This document shows positions 1 to 8,646 of a stretch of DNA of 64,000 nucleotides, piece after piece. The first letter of the stretch is position 1, and each line of letters opens with the position of its first letter. The position numbers were made by a program, and so were the translations under genes. The stretch is from Azospirillum oryzae (GTDB lineage: Bacteria; Pseudomonadota; Alphaproteobacteria; Azospirillales; Azospirillaceae). The notes under the pieces were generated by a model, which made no database searches, was not told the origin of the DNA, and worked only from the letters and a program-made list of their open reading frames with translations. Location of the stretch: positions 442,501 to 506,500 of the forward strand of contig NZ_FXAK01000005.1 in assembly GCF_900177515.1 (NCBI RefSeq). The letters are read 5' to 3'.

Positions 1-532
1 TGAGGCCGTAGCTCTTGTTCTCGCGGGCATAGCTCTCGTTGCCGACGCGGATCAGCGTGGTCTCCAGCAGCCGGACCACCGCGGCCAGCACCTTCTCCCG
101 CGGCAGGCCGCGATGGCCGAGATCGGCGTTCACCCGCTCGCGCAGATGCGGCAGGGCGCGGCAGAAATCCAGCATGCGGCCGAACTTGGTGCCCTCGCGC
201 AGTTCGGTCCAGCGGCGGTGGTAGCGGTACTGCTTGCGCCCCTTGGCGTCGCGGCCGGTCGCCTGCAGATGGCCGTCGGGATCGGGGCAGATCCAGACGT
301 CGCGGTAGGCCGGCGGGATCGCCAGTTTGCGGATGCGCGCCAGCGTGTCCTCCTCCGTCACCTGCGCCCCGTCGGGCCAGAGAAAGCGGAAGCCCTTGCC
401 GTAGCGCCGCCGCCGGATGCCGGGCATCTCGTCGGAACTGTAGGTCAGCCCGGCGCAGGCGGCTTCCTGCTCGGGCGAGGGGGTGTCCGCGTCGGGCGGG
501 AGCGCATCGGACGGGGGGAGGGTCGTGTCCAT
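1..532 (-). CDS. DNA topoisomerase IB, 5' part (runs off the left edge)
   Basis: The reverse strand reads from an ATG at 532 to the window edge, giving about 177 residues. The translation after an acidic, proline-rich leader contains GIRRRRYGKGFRF, then DGHLQATGRDAKGRKQYRYH and a WTELREGTKF stretch. These match the N-terminal and early core part of poxvirus/bacterial-type IB topoisomerases, which relax supercoils through a 3'-phosphotyrosine. The catalytic Tyr and most of the Arg/Lys/His active site would lie beyond the edge, so activity cannot be judged. The gene is divergent from the small gene at 662. Family assignment is firm; completeness is unknown. Confidence 0.88.
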   Translation of the reverse strand, partial: MDTTLPPSDALPPDADTPSPEQEAACAGLTYSSDEMPGIRRRRYGKGFRFLWPDGAQVTEEDTLARIRKLAIPPAYRDVWICPDPDGHLQATGRDAKGRKQYRYHRRWTELREGTKFGRMLDFCRALPHLRERVNADLGHRGLPREKVLAAVVRLLETTLIRVGNESYARENKSYGL

Positions 533-661
533 AGCGCCATCAACGCCCGGCAAGGGGATTGGTTGCCGCCACCCCCTTTGGAGAGGGTTTCTTCGCAGTT
601 GCAAAAACCCTATCCTTGTACGGCCGGAGCCCGGCCCGAACCCCGAACGGAGCGCTTGAGC

Positions 662-991
662 ATGGACCGCAAGCCGGACGAGACGACGCTGACCGCCCAT
701 CTGCCGAACCTGGAAATCCAGATCCGCCACCGCGAGGCCGGTGAGGATGGGGCGGAGGTGATCGCCATCCAGTTCCGCGCCACTCCGTCCTTCGACGCGG
801 TCGCCAAGCTGCTCGCCCCCAGCCTGATGACCCCGCTGCTGCTGGCCGGTCCCGTCGGCGGGAAGCCGGGCGCCGACCCGATGGCGGCGGCGGCCGGCAT
901 GGCGGAACTGTGGATGGCGCCGATGCGGCTGTGGGGCGAAATGGTGCGGCAGGCCTGGGCGCCCTGGGTTCAGATGGGCCAGCGCCGCTAG
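662..991 (+). CDS. Hypothetical protein, 109 aa
   Basis: A 109-residue frame starts at ATG 662. An upstream GTG-initiated extension of the frame exists but runs through the promoter region of the divergent topoisomerase gene, so the short form is preferred. The protein is acidic at the N-terminus (HLPNLEIQIRHREAGEDG) and ends in a Trp/Met-rich amphipathic stretch (AELWMAPMRLWGEMVRQ). No signal peptide or clear membrane segment is visible. The C-terminal amphipathic helix is faintly phasin-like, but no family can be named. Codon use resembles its neighbours, which supports coding. Confidence 0.6.
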   Translation: MDRKPDETTLTAHLPNLEIQIRHREAGEDGAEVIAIQFRATPSFDAVAKLLAPSLMTPLLLAGPVGGKPGADPMAAAAGMAELWMAPMRLWGEMVRQAWAPWVQMGQRR

Positions 992-1006
992 GTCTGGGCC
1001 GTCAGG

Positions 1007-1894
1007 TCACGGCCACTTCACCTCGGGCGGCAGGCTCATCAGGATCGCCTCGGTGTTGCCGCCGGTCTTCAGGCCGAAGGTGGTGCCGCGGTCGTAGAGC
1101 AGGTTGAACTCCACATACCGGCCGCGGCGGATCAACTGGTGCTCGCGCTGCTCGGCGGTCCAGGGGCGGTTCATATGCCGGCGCACCAGGGCGACGTAGG
1201 TGTCGAGGAAGGCGGTGCCGACGTCGCGGGTGAAGGCGAAGTCGGCCTCCCAGTCGCCCGACTCGAGATTGTCGAAAAAGATGCCGCCGACGCCGCGCGC
1301 CTCGTCCCGGTGGGGCAGGTAGAAATAGCGGTCGCACCACTCCTTGTAGCGCGGGTAATAATCCGGGTCGTGGCGGTCGCAGGCGGCGCGCAGGCCGGCG
1401 TGGAAGTCGGCAGTATCCTGGTCGTCCGGGATCATCGGCGTCAGGTCGGCGCCGCCGCCGAACCAGCCCTTGGTCGTCACGATGTGGCGCGTGTTCATGT
1501 GGGTTGCCGGCACCAGCGGCGAGCGCATGTGCGCCACCAGACTGATTCCCGCCGCCCAGAACGCGCCGGTCTCGGCCGCGCCGGGGATGTTGGCACGGAA
1601 CTCCGGGCTGAAGGTGCCGTGGACGGTCGAGATGTTGACCCCGACCTTTTCGAACACCCGGCCCTTCATCACCGACATGGTGCCGCCGCCGCCCTCGCCG
1701 CCGCCATGGTCGGGACGGCTCCAGCTCTTGCGCTCGAACCGGCCGGGGGGCAGGTCGGCGTGGGTGCCGGTCAGCTCGTCCTCCAGCGTCTCGAAGGCGG
1801 TGCAGATGCGGTCGCGCAATTCCTGGAACCAGGCGGCGGCGCGGGCCTTGCGGTCTTCGATGATGCTGGGGTCGGCTGACGTGACGGCTGTCAT
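1007..1894 (-). CDS. hemF: Oxygen-dependent coproporphyrinogen III oxidase
   Basis: The 295-residue protein matches aerobic coproporphyrinogen III oxidase in length and motifs. This cytosolic enzyme uses O2 for two oxidative decarboxylations of coproporphyrinogen III to protoporphyrinogen IX in haem synthesis. Seen are the FERKSWSR and [20 protein letters not shown] region, then [31 protein letters not shown] and [10 protein letters not shown], followed by a [17 protein letters not shown] segment. The start codon ATG overlaps the trmL stop by 4 nt (ATGA), so the two genes are translationally coupled. Haem supply fits the nearby cytochrome bc1 genes. Confidence 0.95.
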   Translation of the reverse strand: MTAVTSADPSIIEDRKARAAAWFQELRDRICTAFETLEDELTGTHADLPPGRFERKSWSRPDHGGGEGGGGTMSVMKGRVFEKVGVNISTVHGTFSPEFRANIPGAAETGAFWAAGISLVAHMRSPLVPATHMNTRHIVTTKGWFGGGADLTPMIPDDQDTADFHAGLRAACDRHDPDYYPRYKEWCDRYFYLPHRDEARGVGGIFFDNLESGDWEADFAFTRDVGTAFLDTYVALVRRHMNRPWTAEQREHQLIRRGRYVEFNLLYDRGTTFGLKTGGNTEAILMSLPPEVKWP

Positions 1895-2406
1895 GGCGTG
1901 TCCGGCTGTGCAGGGGAAGGCTGTGGACCTGCTGCGGCAGTCTGCCGCAAGGCCTCACCCAACACCATCGCCGCGCTGACCGCAACGTTCAAGGAGCGGG
2001 CGGGCGGCACCATCGGGATCACCAGCCGGGCGTCGGCGGCGTCATGCACCTCGTCGGGCACCCCGGCGCTCTCGCGGCCGACCAGGATGCGGTCGCCGGG
2101 GGCGAAGCGGAAGTCGGTATAGGGGATCGCCGCCCGCGTGGTCAGCAGCACCAGCCGCCCGGCATGCGGTGCCGCGCGGTACGCGGACCACGAGCTGTGC
2201 CGTACCCAGTCGAGATGGTCCAGATAATCCATCCCGGCGCGCCGCAACCGGCGGTCATCCAGCACGAAGCCGCAGGGTTCGATCAGGTCGAGCGCGACGC
2301 CGAGCCCCGCCGCGAGTCGCATCAGGGTGCCCGCGTTCTGCGGAATGTCGGGTTCGAACAGCACAAGGCGCAACGCGGGCCTTGCTTCGAAGTGTTTGTT
2401 TTGCAT
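1891..2406 (-). CDS. trmL: tRNA (cytidine/uridine-34 2'-O)-methyltransferase TrmL
   Basis: A 171-residue SpoU-class (SPOUT knot) methyltransferase, the usual TrmL length. It would 2'-O-methylate the wobble base of tRNA-Leu isoacceptors with S-adenosylmethionine. Visible motifs are [14 protein letters not shown] (motif 1), [15 protein letters not shown] (motif 2) and [17 protein letters not shown] (motif 3, knot loop). The frame is open well upstream, but that sequence is not family-like. ATG 2406 places the conserved [14 protein letters not shown] block near residue 13 as in homologues. The gene is first in a two-gene unit with hemF and divergent from petA. Confidence 0.93.
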   Translation of the reverse strand: MQNKHFEARPALRLVLFEPDIPQNAGTLMRLAAGLGVALDLIEPCGFVLDDRRLRRAGMDYLDHLDWVRHSSWSAYRAAPHAGRLVLLTTRAAIPYTDFRFAPGDRILVGRESAGVPDEVHDAADARLVIPMVPPARSLNVAVSAAMVLGEALRQTAAAGPQPSPAQPDTP

Positions 2407-2645
2407 ACAAATGTTCTTGCCCTTCGCACACGCGACAAATTGTCCCCCGGCCAAGGACTTTTCAAGATGTCGACGCGACGGTATACCGCAGGTCTGAAGC
2501 TGGAGATACCCACTCCGGACGGACGCGGCATGCCTGAGGGTTTTCCTTCCGGCGGGCGGGCTAGCCGCGTCTTGCTGTATTACGGTCCATCGGTCGTCCG
2601 GCGCGGGCAAAGGGCGTCGGGCATGCCTTGAGGAGAAACAGGCTT

Positions 2646-3215
2646 ATGGCTCAGACCACGCATCCGCCCGGGACGGGTGGCCACGCGGCCTCCGGCGGCG
2701 AGGGGGGTTCCCGCCGCGATTTTCTGTATCTTGCCACCGGTGCGGTCGGCGTCGTCGGCGCGGCCTCGGCCGCCTGGCCCTTCATCGACAGCCTGAACCC
2801 GGCGGCCGACACCCTGGCGCTCGCCTCCATCGACGTCGATCTGGCCCCCGTGGCCGTCGGCCAGGCGATCACGGTCACCTGGCGCGGAAAGCCTGTCTTT
2901 GTCCGCCACCGCACCGCCGAAGAGATCGAGTCCGCCAAGGACGTCAATCTGAACGACCTGCGCGATCCGGTTGCCGACGATGCCCGCGTGAAGAAGCCGG
3001 AATGGCTGATCGTCATCGGCATCTGCACGCATCTGGGCTGTGTGCCGCTCGGACAGAAGGTCACCGATCCGCGCGGCGACTATGGCGGGTGGTTCTGCCC
3101 CTGCCACGGCTCGCACTACGACACCGCTGGGCGCATCCGCAAGGGCCCGGCCCCCGCCAACCTTGTCCTTCCGACGTACGCCTTCACCGGCGATACCAAG
3201 ATCCGGCTCGGTTAA
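2646..3215 (+). CDS. petA: Ubiquinol-cytochrome c reductase Rieske iron-sulfur subunit
   Basis: A 189-residue Rieske protein of the bc1 complex. It transfers one electron from ubiquinol to cytochrome c1. A twin-arginine type signal-anchor ([14 protein letters not shown], residues 22-35) precedes a single membrane segment. The cluster ligands are in CTHLGC (127-132) and CPCHGSH (151-157): two Cys and two His plus the disulfide pair. ATG 2646 is chosen because GAGGAG lies about 11 nt upstream and the frame upstream of it is not conserved. It is the first gene of petABC, with 28 nt to petB. The twin-arginine motif implies Tat-dependent insertion, as known for this family. Confidence 0.97.
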   Translation: MAQTTHPPGTGGHAASGGEGGSRRDFLYLATGAVGVVGAASAAWPFIDSLNPAADTLALASIDVDLAPVAVGQAITVTWRGKPVFVRHRTAEEIESAKDVNLNDLRDPVADDARVKKPEWLIVIGICTHLGCVPLGQKVTDPRGDYGGWFCPCHGSHYDTAGRIRKGPAPANLVLPTYAFTGDTKIRLG

Positions 3216-3243
3216 GCGGCCCAACGGTTCTGGAGACCCCGAG

Positions 3244-4512
3244 ATGGCTCAGGTTCAAGCCACCAAGTTCAAGAATCCGGTCGTGAACTGGATCGACAGC
3301 CGCCTGCCGATCTTCACGATGCTGGATCACGAGTACAACCACTACCCGATGCCGCGGAACGTCAACTATCTGTGGGCGTTCGGTGCCATTGCCGGCATCA
3401 TGCTGGTCATCATGATCGCCACCGGCCTGTTCCTGGCGATGCAGTACTCGTCGCACACCTCGCTGGCCTTCAATTCGGTCGAGCGCATCATGCGCGACGT
3501 GAATTACGGCTGGCTGCTGCGCTATGTGCACGCCAACGGCGCGTCGATGTTCTTCATCGCCGTCTACATCCATATGTTCCGCGGCATGTATTACGGCTCC
3601 TACAAGGCGCCGCGCGAAATCCTATGGATCCTGGGCGTCATCATCTTCCTCGTCATGATGGGCACCGCCTTCATGGGCTACGTGCTGCCGTGGGGCCAGA
3701 TGAGCTTCTGGGGCGCCACCGTCATCACGAACCTGTTCTCGGCCTTCCCGATCGTCGGCGATCCGATCGTCACGCTGCTGTGGGGCGGTTTCTCGGTCGA
3801 CAACCCGACGCTGAACCGCTTCTTCGCGCTGCATTTCCTGCTGCCCTTCGTCCTGCTGGGTCTGGTGATCCTGCATACGGCGGCGCTGCATGTCTGCGGT
3901 TCGAACAACCCGCTCGGCATCGAGCCCAAGGGGCCGCAGGACACCGTCCCGTTCAACCCCTACGTGACGGTCAAGGACGGCTTCGCCGTGGTGATCTTCA
4001 TGATCATCTACGCGGTGTTCGTGTTCTTCATGCCGAACTACATGGGCCATCCGGACAACTACATTCCGGCCAACCCGCTGGTGACCCCGGCGCACATCGT
4101 GCCGGAATGGTACTTCCTGCCCTTCTACGCCATGCTGCGCGCGATCCCGGACAAGCTGGGCGGCGTGCTGGCGATGTTCGGCTCGATCGCGCTGCTGGCC
4201 TTCCTGCCGTGGCTCGACCGCTCCAAGATCCGCAGCTGCAAGTTCCGTCCGATCTACCGCCAGTTCTTCTGGATCCTGGCGATCGACGCCCTGATCCTGG
4301 GCTATGCCGGCGCCATGCCGGCCGAGGGCTCCTGGCTGCTGATCGCGCGTATCGGCACCGCCTACTACTTCTTCCATTTCCTGATCCTGCTGCCGTTGCT
4401 GGGCAAGCTGGAGCGTCCGAGCCAGCTTCCCAACAGCATCTCCGAGTCCGTTCTGAAGGGCGGTGGTGGCATCGCCGCCGGCGCCCATGCCAAGCCGATG
4501 GAGAAGGCCTGA
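3244..4512 (+). CDS. petB: Ubiquinol-cytochrome c reductase cytochrome b subunit
   Basis: A 422-residue polytopic protein with eight membrane helices, the quinol-oxidising and quinone-reducing core of complex III. Visible hallmarks are [12 protein letters not shown] at the N-terminus, haem-ligand regions around [14 protein letters not shown] and FALHFLLPF, the Qo-site [20 protein letters not shown], and [21 protein letters not shown]. The PEWY motif is characteristic of alphaproteobacterial and mitochondrial cytochrome b. The longer upstream frame overlaps petA and is not cytochrome-like, so ATG 3244 is the start. The stop codon shares its last base with the petC start. Confidence 0.98.
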   Translation: MAQVQATKFKNPVVNWIDSRLPIFTMLDHEYNHYPMPRNVNYLWAFGAIAGIMLVIMIATGLFLAMQYSSHTSLAFNSVERIMRDVNYGWLLRYVHANGASMFFIAVYIHMFRGMYYGSYKAPREILWILGVIIFLVMMGTAFMGYVLPWGQMSFWGATVITNLFSAFPIVGDPIVTLLWGGFSVDNPTLNRFFALHFLLPFVLLGLVILHTAALHVCGSNNPLGIEPKGPQDTVPFNPYVTVKDGFAVVIFMIIYAVFVFFMPNYMGHPDNYIPANPLVTPAHIVPEWYFLPFYAMLRAIPDKLGGVLAMFGSIALLAFLPWLDRSKIRSCKFRPIYRQFFWILAIDALILGYAGAMPAEGSWLLIARIGTAYYFFHFLILLPLLGKLERPSQLPNSISESVLKGGGGIAAGAHAKPMEKA

Positions 4513-5273
4513 TGCGCGCGTTGAAGACTGCAATCCTTTCGGCGGCGCTGGCACTCGGCATCGCCGGGGCCGCGCAGGCCTCCGAAGGCGTGCACATCCC
4601 CAAGCAGAGCTGGGCGCATTCCGGCATCTTCGGCACCATCGACAAGGCGGCGGCGCAGCGCGGCTTCCAGATCTACAAGGAAGTCTGCTCGGCCTGCCAC
4701 TCGATGCATCTGGTGCCGATCCGCACGCTGGCCGGCATCGGCTTCAAGGAAGACGAGCTGAAGGCGCTCGCCGCCGGCTATGAGGTGCAGGCCGGCCCGA
4801 ACGACGCGGGCGAGATGTTCATGCGTCCGGGCATCCCGGCCGACCATTTCCCGTCGCCGTTCCCGAACGACCAGGCCGCCCGCGTGGCGAACAACGGCGC
4901 GCTGCCGCCGGACCTGTCGCTGATGGCCAAGGCCCGTGTCGGTGGCGAGGATTACCTCTACGCCTTCCTGACCGGCTTCGAGGAGCCGCCGCCCGGCGTC
5001 CATATCATGGACGGCATGAACTACAACAAGGTGTTCCCCGGCCATCAGGTCGGCATGCCGAACATCCTGCAGCCCGACGGTGTCACCTTCGCCGACGGCA
5101 CCAAGGCGACGGTGGAGCAGCAGGCGCACGACGTGGCGACCTTCCTGACCTTCGTCGCGGAACCGCACCTGGATGCCCGCAAGCAGATGGGCGTCAAGGT
5201 CATCCTGTTCCTGCTGGTGCTGGCCGGCCTGATGTATGCCGCCAAGCGCAAGCTGTGGAGCACGCTGCACTGA
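4512..5273 (+). CDS. petC: Ubiquinol-cytochrome c reductase cytochrome c1 subunit
   Basis: A 253-residue periplasmic c-type cytochrome with a C-terminal anchor. A Sec signal peptide (about residues 1-23, ending AQA) is followed by the haem-binding CSACH (59-63) and the conserved SMHLVPIRTLA segment. Downstream are LPPDLSLMAKAR, the FEEPPPGV region, and HQVGMPNILQP, whose Met is the likely axial ligand. One membrane helix (VILFLLVLAGLMYAA) with a basic tail anchors it. Its ATG overlaps the petB stop by one base (TGATG), giving tight coupling. A strong terminator follows 35 nt after the stop. Confidence 0.97.
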   Translation: MRALKTAILSAALALGIAGAAQASEGVHIPKQSWAHSGIFGTIDKAAAQRGFQIYKEVCSACHSMHLVPIRTLAGIGFKEDELKALAAGYEVQAGPNDAGEMFMRPGIPADHFPSPFPNDQAARVANNGALPPDLSLMAKARVGGEDYLYAFLTGFEEPPPGVHIMDGMNYNKVFPGHQVGMPNILQPDGVTFADGTKATVEQQAHDVATFLTFVAEPHLDARKQMGVKVILFLLVLAGLMYAAKRKLWSTLH

Positions 5274-5307
5274 GCCCGACGGTTCGGTGAGGCGATGTGA
5301 GACCTGG

Positions 5308-5340
5308 ACAGGGCGCCCCGTTGGGCGCCCTGTTTCCGTT
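5308..5340 (+). terminator. Rho-independent terminator of petABC
   Basis: An 11-bp perfect stem (ACAGGGCGCCC, 5308-5318, paired with GGGCGCCCTGT, 5323-5333) encloses a 4-nt CGTT loop. The stem ends in a T-rich tail (TTTCCGTTT). It sits between the petC stop and the DUF924 gene, so it should end the bc1 transcript. Confidence 0.92.
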
Positions 5341-5385
5341 TGGGGCACTGGTCTTCGGGCGTCAGACGTAGAGGGGGAGAAAGCG

Positions 5386-5937
5386 ATGGTGGACAGGCTG
5401 ATCGACGAGATCGTCGATTTCTGGTTCGACGAGGCGATGAAGCCCTACTGGTTCCGCAAATCGGCCAGCTTCGACCGGGCGGTCGCCGATACGCTGGGGC
5501 CGCATTACGAGGCGGCGGCGCGCGGCGCGTACGACCATTGGACGGAGGATGTCGACGGCTGCATCGCGCTTTGCGTGCTGCTGGATCAGGTGCCGCGCAA
5601 CATGTTCCGCGACGACCCGCGCGCCTTCGCCACCGACGACAAGGCGCGGGGCGTCAGCGACCATGCCGTCGCCAACGGCTTCGATCTGGAATGCACGACC
5701 GACGAGCGGATCTTCCTCTACCTGCCCTTCGAGCATCACGAGGATATGGCGAGCCAGGACCGTTCCGTCGCCCTGTTCACCGAGCGGGTGGGCGACGAGA
5801 CGACGGTGCGCTATGCGCAGCGGCACCGCGAGATCATCGAGCGCTTCGGCCGCTTCCCCCACCGCAACGCCGTCCTCGGCCGTCCAAGCACGCCGGACGA
5901 GGACGCCTTCCTGAACGAGCCGGATTCGTCCTTCTAA
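5386..5937 (+). CDS. DUF924 family protein
   Basis: A 183-residue protein whose order of motifs matches the DUF924 family: EIVDFWFDEAMKPYWFRKSASFD at the N-terminus, then CIALCVLLDQVPRNMFRDDPRAF, IFLYLPFEHHEDMASQDRS and FGRFPHRNAVLGRPSTPDE. Members are alpha-helical, TPR-like and cytosolic; their biochemical role is unknown. ATG 5386 lies just after AGGGGGAGAAAGCG, a strong ribosome binding site. It follows the petABC terminator and so needs its own promoter in the short gap 5341-5385. It is convergent with the receiver gene, with 4 nt between the stops. Confidence 0.9.
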   Translation: MVDRLIDEIVDFWFDEAMKPYWFRKSASFDRAVADTLGPHYEAAARGAYDHWTEDVDGCIALCVLLDQVPRNMFRDDPRAFATDDKARGVSDHAVANGFDLECTTDERIFLYLPFEHHEDMASQDRSVALFTERVGDETTVRYAQRHREIIERFGRFPHRNAVLGRPSTPDEDAFLNEPDSSF

Positions 5938-5941
5938 GGTC

Positions 5942-6820
5942 TCAGGCCGGCTGCGGCGCCAGCCAGCGTTCCAGGGCGCCCAGCAGGTCGGCGCGCCGCA
6001 CCGGCTTGGTCAGATAGTCGTTCATCCCGGCGGACAGGCAGCGGATGCGGTCTTCCGGCTGGGCGTTGGCGGTGACGGCGATGATCGGGATGCGACCCCG
6101 CCCGTCGCCCAGCCGGCGGATGGTGGCGGTCGCCGTTACCCCGTCCATGTCGGGCATGGCGACGTCCATCAGCACCGCCTCCGGCGGAACCGACGCCTGG
6201 GCGACGGCCTCCACCGCTTCCGCTCCGCCATTGGCGGTCTCGACCGAAAATCCGGCCTTGGCGAGCAGCCCGGCGACCACCATGCGGTTGGTGGCGCTGT
6301 CGTCCACCACCAGCAGCCGGCCGCCGCGCGCGCGCGCCCAACTCATCAGCCGTTCGGCGTCGGTGGTGCGGGAGGGCAGGGCGACCGGCATGTCCAGCAC
6401 CGCCCGCCGCATCCCGTCGGCATGGTGTTCCACCGTCATCTGGGCGCCCAGCGCCGCCAGCAGGCGGCGGGCGAGTTCCTGGCCGAAGCCGGTCTCGCCA
6501 TGGCTGTCGAAGCGCCCGCTCAGCTCGGCCCGCAGGATCACGCGCTCCTCCCCCGCCGGCAGGGCCGACAGGCGGACGTCCAACCGGCCGGGGCCGGCGT
6601 TGGCGATGGCGCTGGCGGCCAGCGCATTGCACAGCGCACCCGCGGTTTCCGCATCGCCCACCAGCCGCGGCGGCGTGCCGCTCAGCACGCTCACGTTCAG
6701 GGCGATGCCGCGTCCCTGGGCCAGGGCCGCGCTCGATACCGACAGCATGCGGGCCAGCGCTTCGGGAGCGAAGGCCGTCCCCCGCCGGTTGGGGGCGTGA
6801 TGCAGATTGTCACCGTCCAT
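5942..6820 (-). CDS. Response regulator receiver protein with a degenerate HATPase-like N-terminal half
   Basis: A 292-residue protein. Residues about 165-290 form an intact receiver: DD 173-174, phosphoacceptor D219 (LMDVAMPDMDG), T250 and K272. Residues about 50-150 resemble the kinase ATPase fold: GDAETAGALCNALAASA in N-box position and GETGFGQELARRLLAALGA in G-box position. The Asp-rich G1 box is not recognisable, and there is no dimerisation/phosphoacceptor His. It looks like the C-terminal remains of a hybrid kinase that lost its catalytic front and now works as a receiver or adaptor. No DNA-binding domain is present. No cognate kinase is adjacent. Confidence 0.8.
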   Translation of the reverse strand: MDGDNLHHAPNRRGTAFAPEALARMLSVSSAALAQGRGIALNVSVLSGTPPRLVGDAETAGALCNALAASAIANAGPGRLDVRLSALPAGEERVILRAELSGRFDSHGETGFGQELARRLLAALGAQMTVEHHADGMRRAVLDMPVALPSRTTDAERLMSWARARGGRLLVVDDSATNRMVVAGLLAKAGFSVETANGGAEAVEAVAQASVPPEAVLMDVAMPDMDGVTATATIRRLGDGRGRIPIIAVTANAQPEDRIRCLSAGMNDYLTKPVRRADLLGALERWLAPQPA

Positions 6821-6954
6821 GGCCCGCCATTGGCAAAATGCGAAGCAGCTTGCAGCGACCGGGCCGGGAAATGCCCGAAGGCACGGCCCTGCCGATCTTG
6901 CGACCCATTCTCAGCAAGTTGCGGGCCAACCTGGTGCACGTATCAGTGGTATGG

Positions 6955-8415
6955 TCAGCGGGGCGGCATGTCCGTCGGATTGAACAGGTAGGGCACGAAA
7001 CTGCGGTGGTGCTCGTTCACCCGCAATTCGCTGCCGATCGGCGGGAAGGCGCGCTGCTGGCAGTCGGTGCGCTCGCACAGGCGGCAGTTGACGCCGATCG
7101 GCACCGCCGCCTTCATGTCGGTGATGTCGATGCCTGCCGCATAGACCAGCTCCGGCGCGTGGCTGGCCTCGCAGCCCAGCCCGACCGCGAACTGCCGTGA
7201 CGGCTTCAGATAGGCGCCGCCGCGCTTGGTCACCGTGCGGGCGATGCTGATATAGGCGGTGCGGTCGGGCATCTGGGCGAACTGCACCAGGATCTTGCCG
7301 GGCTGGGCGAAAGCCTCGTGCACGTTCCACAGCGGGCAGGCGCCGCCGAAACGGGCGAAGTGGAAGCGCGTGGCGGAATGGCGCTTGGTGATGTTGCCGG
7401 CCATGTCGACCCGCACGAAATAGAAGGGCAGGCCGCGCGCGCCCGGCCGCTGCAGGGTGGACAGCCGGTGGCAGACCTGTTCGAAGCTGGCGGAGAAGCG
7501 GCTTTGCAGCTGCTCCACATCGTGGCGCAGGGCGCGGGCCTGCGCGGCGAAGGCGCGGTAGGGCAGAACCAGCGCCCCGGCGAAGTAATTGGCGAGCCCG
7601 ACCCGGCAGATCGACCGCGCGTCCTCGCTGGAGAATTTCGCCTGCTCCACCAGCTCGTCGATCTGGTCGCCGAACTCCAGCAGCGCGATCTGGTTCGCCA
7701 TGTGGAAGGCGCGGCTGGAGCTGGTCAGCAGGGCCGACAGCCGCAGCGTGCCGGTGGTGGCGTCGTAGCTGCGCATGGCGGTTTCGCCCGCCTCGTCGGC
7801 GACGATCTTCACCCGCACGTCGTGGCGGCGCTTCAGATAGGCGGCCAGTTCGTTCAGCAGCGATCCGGAATGGATCTTCTCAGCATCCCAAAGCCGCTCC
7901 GCCGCCTCGTCCAGCGGGCCGATGTAATTGTTGCAGTAGTGGAAATAGTCGCGCACCTCTTCATACGGAAATTGCGGCCCGGCAAAGCTGTCGCCCTCTT
8001 GGCTGCTGGGTTCGCGGTTGGACAGGCTGTCGGCCAGCGACTGGACCCGCTCATGAAGCTTCTGATAGGCCTGATGCAGGCTGAGCACCCGGCGGGCCAG
8101 TTCCGGGCTGGAGCCGACGACGCTGCGCAATTCGCCCGCGGTCAGCGGCGCGCCGGCGAACAGCGGGTCGGCCAGCGCCTCGCGCAGGTCGGAGACCAGC
8201 CGGCTGTCCTCGTCCTCCAGGAAGGCGGACAGTTCCAGCTCGAAGGTGGCGGCGATCCGCATCAGCACCGGCAGGGTCAGCGGGCGCTGGTTGTTCTCCA
8301 ACTGGTTGAGATAGCTGGGCGAAAGCTCCAGCGTCTTGGCCAGCGACGCCTGGGTCAGGCCGCGCTGTTCGCGCAGGCGGCGCAGCTTGTAGCCAAGGAA
8401 TAGCTTCTTTTGCAT
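6955..8415 (-). CDS. ScfR/PccR-type short-chain acyl-CoA responsive transcriptional regulator
   Basis: A 486-residue XRE-family regulator. An HTH_3 domain (about residues 8-62: LRRLREQRGLTQASLAKTLE, then SPSYLNQLENNQRPL) precedes an IrrE/M78-like middle part. There the metalloprotease HExxH is replaced by FHMANQIALLEF, so proteolysis is unlikely. The C-terminal DUF2083-like domain carries GCEASH and GVNCRLCERTDCQQRA. This layout is that of RamB and of PccR from Rhodobacter sphaeroides, which controls propionyl-CoA carboxylase. It is divergent from pccB across a region with several TTTGCAAA-like half sites, matching that regulation. The frame extends upstream but loses similarity, so ATG 8415 is chosen. 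Confidence 0.92.
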   Translation of the reverse strand: MQKKLFLGYKLRRLREQRGLTQASLAKTLELSPSYLNQLENNQRPLTLPVLMRIAATFELELSAFLEDEDSRLVSDLREALADPLFAGAPLTAGELRSVVGSSPELARRVLSLHQAYQKLHERVQSLADSLSNREPSSQEGDSFAGPQFPYEEVRDYFHYCNNYIGPLDEAAERLWDAEKIHSGSLLNELAAYLKRRHDVRVKIVADEAGETAMRSYDATTGTLRLSALLTSSSRAFHMANQIALLEFGDQIDELVEQAKFSSEDARSICRVGLANYFAGALVLPYRAFAAQARALRHDVEQLQSRFSASFEQVCHRLSTLQRPGARGLPFYFVRVDMAGNITKRHSATRFHFARFGGACPLWNVHEAFAQPGKILVQFAQMPDRTAYISIARTVTKRGGAYLKPSRQFAVGLGCEASHAPELVYAAGIDITDMKAAVPIGVNCRLCERTDCQQRAFPPIGSELRVNEHHRSFVPYLFNPTDMPPR

Positions 8416-8461
8416 GCGTATAAAATCCGGCCAGCGCGACGGCCTTGGAAACCGGCCGTTC

Positions 8462-8560
8462 TTCGCAATCTTAGCAACGGCAAAGCCGCATTTGCAAAGG
8501 GCTTCGCAACTTCGCACGTTTTTGCGAAGAGGCTGTTTGAAGCGCTGCGAAGTTTGTGAA
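8462..8560. promoter_or_regulatory. Cluster of ScfR/PccR-like half sites in the regulator-pccB intergenic region
   Basis: Six close variants of one 8-mer lie within 99 nt: TTCGCAAT (8462), TTTGCAAA (8491), TTCGCAAC (8503), TTTGCGAA (8521), CTGCGAAG (8545) and TTTGTGAA (8553). The pair at 8491 and 8503 has the 4-nt gap of the site recalled for PccR of R. sphaeroides, TTTGCAAA-N4-TTTGCAAA. The cluster lies between the divergent regulator (start 8415) and pccB (start 8647). It could serve both autoregulation and pcc control. Binding is inferred, not shown. Confidence 0.7.
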
Positions 8561-8646
8561 TAATCCGCGGCGTTCCGGTGAATGATTGCGTCGCTTGCCG
8601 CCGGAGCGGGGACCGTCACTGCGACGCCAAGGATTGGAAACGCCCG

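Noticed and set aside
592-606. TTCGCAGTTGCAAAA upstream of the 662 gene as another ScfR site
   Set aside because: The two halves overlap instead of being separated by 4 nt, and the downstream gene has no propionate link. Probably chance.
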